A stretch of 43,412 nt of DNA, taken from positions 1-43,412 of the forward strand of contig JARRNJ010000010.1 in the NCBI GenBank assembly GCA_037385045.1, given 5' to 3'. The notes below the pieces were generated by a model that did not search any database, was not told the DNA's origin, and saw only the letters and a list, made by a program, of their open reading frames with translations. The translations under genes and the position numbers were made by a program. Below are positions 39,946 to 43,412 of this stretch, one piece after another (the stretch's first letter is position 1; every line of letters starts with the position of its first letter). The stretch is from JARRNJ01 sp037385045. GTDB taxonomy: Bacteria; Pseudomonadota; Gammaproteobacteria; JASBUN01.

Positions 39946-40553
39946 GTACAGTGGTATTGCGCAGCCGGGTGACCGGGTTGCTGTTGGCGGTGGCGCTGGC
40001 CGGCTGCATGAGCCAGCCGCCGGTGCCCACGGACCGGTATTACCGGCTAACGCCCCCCGATCCGGCGCCGGCCGCGGCGCAGCCGGTCTTTGCCGGGACG
40101 CTGGGCGTGGCGCCGCTGGACAGTGACGGCCTGCACAGCGAGCGGGCCCTGCTGTACGTGGATCAGCAGCGCCCCCTGGAGCTGCGGCGCTACCATTATC
40201 ATTTCTGGGCTGACCCGCCGCCGCAGCTGGTCCAGTCCCAGCTGCTGAACTACCTGCGCCGGGCCGGCATCGCCCGCAACGTGGTGCGCAGCGACTCGCC
40301 GGTCACCGTGGACCACCTGGTCAGCGGCCGCCTGCAACGGTTCGAGCGCATCGTCGGCAAGAGCCAGGTGAAGGTGGCGGTGGCCATGGAGCTGGGGGTC
40401 GACCGCGGCGCCCGCGGCGGTCCCGGCTGGCGCGCATCCTACCAGGCCGTGGTCGCCGCCAAGGACCGCTCCATGTACGCCACGGTGCAGGCGTACAACG
40501 TGGCGTTCGGACGCATTTGCGCCGAGTTTCTGGGCGACCTGCGCCACCATTGA
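39942..40553 (+). CDS. ABC-type transport auxiliary lipoprotein (PqiC/YmbA-like)
   Basis: 203 residues with signal and lipobox LAGC (Cys near residue 22: LLLAVALAGCMSQPP). The body fits the ABC_trans_aux family (DUF330), with a YYRLTPP start strand and SQLLNYLRRAGIARNVV. In the Pqi system the related PqiC is an outer-membrane lipoprotein that forms a ring receiving the MCE tunnel. Here it probably does the same for the long MCE protein encoded just upstream. Start and stop are coupled by ATGA. Confidence 0.9.
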   Translation: MSTVVLRSRVTGLLLAVALAGCMSQPPVPTDRYYRLTPPDPAPAAAQPVFAGTLGVAPLDSDGLHSERALLYVDQQRPLELRRYHYHFWADPPPQLVQSQLLNYLRRAGIARNVVRSDSPVTVDHLVSGRLQRFERIVGKSQVKVAVAMELGVDRGARGGPGWRASYQAVVAAKDRSMYATVQAYNVAFGRICAEFLGDLRHH

Positions 40554-40628
40554 GGCGGGTCCGGTTTCGCTGTCCGGGAGCCGTTGTCAGGCTTTGCCTG
40601 CGTGATCTCCAGCCGTCGGATACGTCCT

Positions 40629-41177
40629 ATGGGCAAAGACACCCCTGAAGTCTCGCCGCAGACGCCGCCTGATTTGGGTGCCTGGTATGCCGAGCCGCTG
40701 GCCGTGCCCGCGGCGCGCCGGCTGCTGAAGCGGGCGCGCGACCGCCAGCAGCAGGCCTTTACCGCCGGCACCGACGGCGCGGCATGGGCGGTGCAGGAAA
40801 TGATCGCCCGTTTCTGGCTGGGCCGCCCGATCGAGTCACAATACCGCAATCTGCTCAAGACCACCCGCGACGAGGGGGTGCGGGTGCTGGCGGAGCTGGT
40901 CTACGGTCAGCTGTTGATGAGCCGGCGGCTGCGCGGCGCCGACCGCCACTTGCGCGCGGCTTTCGCGCGCGCCGCGGCACTGCTGGCGCCCGCCGACTAT
41001 TTTGCGGTCATGAAACGCCACGAACTGCTTGGCCACCTGGCGCTGCGGGCGGCGCCGTCGCCGCCCCTGGGTCTGGACGCGCTGCTGCGCGAGGCGGCCG
41101 TAATCCGGACCCTGAAACGTGCCCATGGCCGCTTTGGGCGGAGTGGTGGCGGCCGCCGCGACGACACCCTCGGTTGA
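40629..41177 (+). CDS. Unknown helical protein at the end of the lipid-transport operon
   Basis: 182 residues from ATG 40629. All-helical, Arg- and Ala-rich, no signal peptide or membrane segment; the middle (ESQYRNLLKTTRDEGVRVLAELV) looks like a repeat-containing scaffold. No family recognised. It starts 75 bases after the lipoprotein gene on the same strand and may be part of that operon. Base composition is like the neighbours. Confidence 0.65.
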   Translation: MGKDTPEVSPQTPPDLGAWYAEPLAVPAARRLLKRARDRQQQAFTAGTDGAAWAVQEMIARFWLGRPIESQYRNLLKTTRDEGVRVLAELVYGQLLMSRRLRGADRHLRAAFARAAALLAPADYFAVMKRHELLGHLALRAAPSPPLGLDALLREAAVIRTLKRAHGRFGRSGGGRRDDTLG

Positions 41178-41371
41178 TGGATTCCTGGCATTTCGCACCC
41201 GCCGCAGGCGGGGCAATGGCAAATTGCACCGCATGCCGGAATCACGACGGCAGTTCCCTGCCGGCGTCCAATTGATGGCACGCCCCGCCTCCGCCTCCCC
41301 ATCCCGACGCCGCTCCCGTGCCGCCCCGGCCGGCGCGGATAGAGTTTCGCTAACTATCGGTTTAACTGGAT
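41178..41371. other. Intergenic region after the lipid-transport operon
   Basis: The first 165 bases hold only short open frames with no recognisable product. The last 30 (41345-41376) form an unusually AT-rich island that could be a promoter for the following structured segment, though no clean -35/-10 pair stands out. Confidence 0.4.
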
Positions 41372-41650
41372 ATTTTCATGTCGAACGGCGGCCGCTGCCG
41401 GACGTTCCGCGAGACCCGAATGCGGTTCGCATCCGCGGTGGGGCCGGATGGTACGGGTTTTGCTCGTAATTGGGGCAGAGAGGCGGAGCGCCGCTTCCGC
41501 CGGCCGCTGGTCGGCCGCGGCCTGGGACCGGAATTCGGTCCCTCACAGCGGGCGGAAGGCTCCCTGCATCGATTTTTGTTGACCGATTGACTCCTCCGGC
41601 GTGCGTGCGCGCTGCTTGAACCCTGCCACTTGTGGCAGGGTTTTTTTCTT
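41372..41650 (+). ncRNA. Candidate structured RNA ending in an intrinsic terminator
   Basis: Between an AT-rich island and a strong terminator there are four consecutive hairpins: 41420-41432 (ATGCG/CGCAT), 41482-41501 (GGCGGA/TCCGCC), 41501-41517 (CGGCCG/CGGCCG) and 41524-41542 (GGGACCG/CGGTCCC). No annotated gene uses the terminator, since the previous stop is 440 bases upstream. A 70-codon frame at 41378-41590 is present but its product looks random, so RNA is the better guess. It does not match a riboswitch or housekeeping RNA I know. Confidence 0.3.
41621..41650 (+). terminator. Rho-independent terminator
   Basis: CCCTGCCA and TGGCAGGG form a perfect 8-bp stem with loop CTTG (41621-41640), followed at once by TTTTTTTCTT. 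This is the clearest intrinsic terminator in the window, on the plus strand. It separates the candidate RNA from the thioredoxin-fusion gene. Confidence 0.9.
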
Positions 41651-41830
41651 CGCGGGCCCGATTGCCGGCGTCGTCAAAACCAGGCGGGCACGCCCGCGGC
41701 CGGGGCCATGTTCTCCGCCACCGCGTTGCCGGCCTGAGCGAAGCCGCGCACATGTCCGGCCGGACCCCGATACAGGCTGCGCACACCGCTGCGAGTGTGC
41801 AGATGCACGCTGCCGGCGCCGCCCGGCGCG

Positions 41831-41839
41831 TGCTATGTT
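41831..41839 (+). promoter_or_regulatory. Possible extended -10 promoter of the thioredoxin-fusion gene
   Basis: TGCTATGTT has the extended -10 TG and a TATGTT hexamer, 40 bases upstream of the GTG start. The -35 region is poor (CTGCCG at 18 bp). Confidence 0.3.
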
Positions 41840-41878
41840 GAAGCGCACTCCCTTCCGGACCACGCTGAAAGGACCCAG

Positions 41879-43159
41879 GTGTACCCAAACCTCGCCCGCG
41901 TGTGGCTGATGCTGGCGCTGATCCTGGCGTGGCCGCCGTATGGTCAGGCGGCGGCGCTGAGTCAGTCGTTCACTACCGCCGGCGGCACCGAAATCCCGTT
42001 GTTGCACTTCCCGGCCAAGGGCCGGGGCGCGGTGTTGTGGCTGCCGTCGGAATCCGGATTGCTCCCGCAGGAACAGCAAGCGGCCGCGGCGCTCGCCAAG
42101 GCGGGCGTGGAGGTATGGTATGCGGACGTGTTCAGCGCCTATTTCCTTCCCACCCTGGGCAGCAGTTTCGCCAAGATGCCGCCGGCTGACGTGGCGGCGC
42201 TGATCGAACATCTGCGCCGCACCACCGGCAAGCGCGTCTATCTGCTCAGCGCCGGGCGCGGCGCCCTGCTGGCCCTGCGTGCCGCCCATCGCTGGCAGGA
42301 GCAGCACCCCCGAGCCAAACCTCTGGGCGGCGCCATTCTCATCAGCCCCAAGCTCTATGTGCGCACGCCGGAGCCCGGGCTCGAAGGCCAGCTGATGCCG
42401 GTGGTCACCGCCACCAACCTGCCGCTGCTGATCCTGCAACCGGAGAAATCCATCTGGCGCTGGAAGATGAAGCGCATCGTGCCCGCCCTGAGCCGCGGCG
42501 GCAGCGACGTGTTCGTCCGCTACCTGCCCGGGGTCCGGGACCGTTTCTACTACCGCCAGGACGCAACCCCCGCCGAGGACGCCATGGCCCGGCGGCTGCC
42601 GGTGCTGCTCGAGCAGGCGCTGCGGATGCTGCGCACCGTCGACGGCAAACCGCGCCCTCCGGTGTCCATCACCGCCAAGGCCAGCGGCGAATCCCTGGCC
42701 GAGCGCACCGACCGGCGGCTGCGCCCGTTTCGCGGCAACCCGCAACCGCCGGCGCTGCGGCTGAAGGGCCTGGACGGTAAGGTGCATGACCTGGCCCAGT
42801 ACCGGGGCAAAGTGGTATTGGTGAATTTCTGGGCCACCTGGTGTCCGCCGTGCGTGCGCGAAATGCCGTCCATCGAGCGGCTGAAACACAAGATGGCGGG
42901 GCGCCCGTTCAAGATACTGGCCGTGAACATGGCCGAGGACCGCAGCGCCGTGGAGCGGTTTCTGCACAATGTGGTGAACGTGGACTTCACCATTCTCCTG
43001 GACAGCGACGGCGCCGCATTGAGCCGCTGGAAGGTGTTCGCCTTCCCCACTACGTACGTGGTCGGCAAGCACGGGCGCATCCGCTATGCCCTGTTCGGCT
43101 CCATCGAATGGGACAATCCGGACGTGCTGCACAAGCTCGACCGGCTGCTGCGCCGGTAG
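41879..43159 (+). CDS. Secreted hydrolase-like domain fused to a TlpA/ResA thioredoxin domain
   Basis: 426 residues from GTG 41879, which has AAAGGA 5 bases upstream and gives a clean signal peptide (ARVWLMLALILAWPPYGQAAA). Residues about 30-250 look like an alpha/beta hydrolase (GAVLWLPSESGL, then a strand-turn-helix YLLSAGRGALLALRAAHRW), but the nucleophile elbow is Ser124-Ala-Gly126-Arg-Gly128, so Gly replaces the usual central Ser. Residues about 285-426 are a TlpA/ResA-type thioredoxin with VNFWATWCPPCVREMPS (Cys322, Cys325) and the cis-proline in AFPTTYVVGKHG. It should act in the periplasm on thiols or disulfides. The 3' end lies in a direct repeat. Confidence 0.85.
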   Translation: MYPNLARVWLMLALILAWPPYGQAAALSQSFTTAGGTEIPLLHFPAKGRGAVLWLPSESGLLPQEQQAAAALAKAGVEVWYADVFSAYFLPTLGSSFAKMPPADVAALIEHLRRTTGKRVYLLSAGRGALLALRAAHRWQEQHPRAKPLGGAILISPKLYVRTPEPGLEGQLMPVVTATNLPLLILQPEKSIWRWKMKRIVPALSRGGSDVFVRYLPGVRDRFYYRQDATPAEDAMARRLPVLLEQALRMLRTVDGKPRPPVSITAKASGESLAERTDRRLRPFRGNPQPPALRLKGLDGKVHDLAQYRGKVVLVNFWATWCPPCVREMPSIERLKHKMAGRPFKILAVNMAEDRSAVERFLHNVVNVDFTILLDSDGAALSRWKVFAFPTTYVVGKHGRIRYALFGSIEWDNPDVLHKLDRLLRR

Positions 43160-43231
43160 CCCGCCTGTTGCGCCAGCCGGACGCCAGCCATTTGCGAAAA
43201 AGTGACCGTGCAGCCGGTGCGTGGCCTGCGC
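43148..43231 (+). repeat. Direct repeat copy 1 (181-bp period)
   Basis: 84 bases identical to 43329-43412. The copy includes the last four codons and the TAG stop of the thioredoxin-fusion gene and extends downstream. The spacing of 181 bp suggests a tandem duplication whose second unit is cut by the window edge. Confidence 0.95.
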
Positions 43232-43294
43232 CCTTTTTCGGGCTCTCGCTGGTCCGGGCGCGCTGGTGGCTGCTCTTCACTCCGGCGGTTGCCC

Positions 43295-43319
43295 GGTGGA
43301 TGCGCTGCGCTTATCCACC
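43295..43319. repeat. REP-like palindrome inside the repeat unit
   Basis: GGTGGAT and ATCCACC flank an inner GCGCTGCGC, forming a hairpin. From memory, the motif TGGATGCGCTGCGCTTATCC followed by ACCCTACG is a dispersed intergenic repeat in many proteobacterial genomes. I could not check this here. Confidence 0.55.
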
Positions 43320-43328
43320 CTACGGTGA

Positions 43329-43412
43329 CTGCGCCGGTAGCCCGCCTGTTGCGCCAGCCGGACGCCAGCCATTTGCGAAAAAGTGACCGTGCAGCCGGTG
43401 CGTGGCCTGCGC
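43329..43412 (+). repeat. Direct repeat copy 2, truncated by the window edge
   Basis: Perfect copy of 43148-43231 reaching the last base of the window, so its true length and the number of units are unknown. It contains the duplicated gene end but no start codon or ribosome binding site. Confidence 0.95.

Noticed and set aside
41378..41590. A 70-codon plus-strand frame ending 30 bases before the terminator
   Set aside because: Composition looks random (Arg/Gly-rich) and the region folds into hairpins, so I listed it as a candidate RNA and not a protein.
41543..43132. A 529-codon open frame opposite the thioredoxin-fusion gene
   Set aside because: It runs through the strong terminator region and is antisense to a gene with a signal peptide and WCPPC motif.

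Overview
The window is GC-rich DNA from a Gram-negative bacterium. It is packed with genes on both strands and has an ordinary gammaproteobacterial core: srkA, prlC, slyD-like and slyX, rsmJ, aroE, ppx, ppk1 and hemB. It also has outer-membrane systems, namely Pel polysaccharide export and an Mla-type lipid transporter. I infer a gammaproteobacterium, possibly of the Chromatiales or a sulfur-oxidising relative, but no rRNA is present to fix this. I found no rRNA, tRNA, CRISPR array, phage or transposase gene.

Region 1 (1-13000). The first 14 codons of a leftward ubiD-like gene sit at the left edge. A complete Pel exopolysaccharide operon follows, pelA-pelB-pelC-pelD-pelE-pelF-pelG, with tight or overlapping junctions. 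PelB is encoded by two overlapping genes: an inner-membrane TPR piece and a secreted TPR plus beta-barrel piece. PelD keeps the RxxD c-di-GMP motif. A near-perfect 15-bp hairpin lies in the pelA leader.

Region 2 (13000-25000). This is housekeeping with small unknowns: a DUF4124 protein, exonuclease III, a GxxExxY protein bounded by 31-bp inverted repeats, oligopeptidase A, SrkA kinase, two unknown proteins, a SlyD-like FKBP, SlyX, RsmJ, a gamma-carbonic anhydrase-like protein, a cysteine-bearing RRM protein, AroE, Ppx, and a miniature protein resembling only the two end helices of flagellar rod/hook proteins.

Region 3 (25000-34800). A leftward block holds a Sel1-repeat protein, a DUF599 membrane protein, a Tat-signal aldo/keto reductase, an ADP/ATP-carrier-like transporter, a small membrane protein, ppk1 and hemB. 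An ArsR-rhodanese fusion regulator then faces a divergent radical SAM gene of the ArsS type.

Region 4 (34800-41200). One rightward operon joins a complete partner-switching cassette (HDOD-PP2C phosphatase, HATPase kinase, STAS protein) to an MCE/Mla lipid ABC transporter (permease, ATPase, MCE protein, lipoprotein). The STAS gene overlaps the permease gene, so the STAS protein is a good candidate for an MlaB-like subunit under phosphorylation control. I consider this the most interesting system in the window.

Region 5 (41200-43412). A structured segment with a strong terminator may be a small RNA. It is followed by a secreted fusion of a hydrolase-like domain, lacking the nucleophile serine, to a TlpA/ResA thioredoxin domain. 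The window ends inside a 181-bp-period direct repeat.
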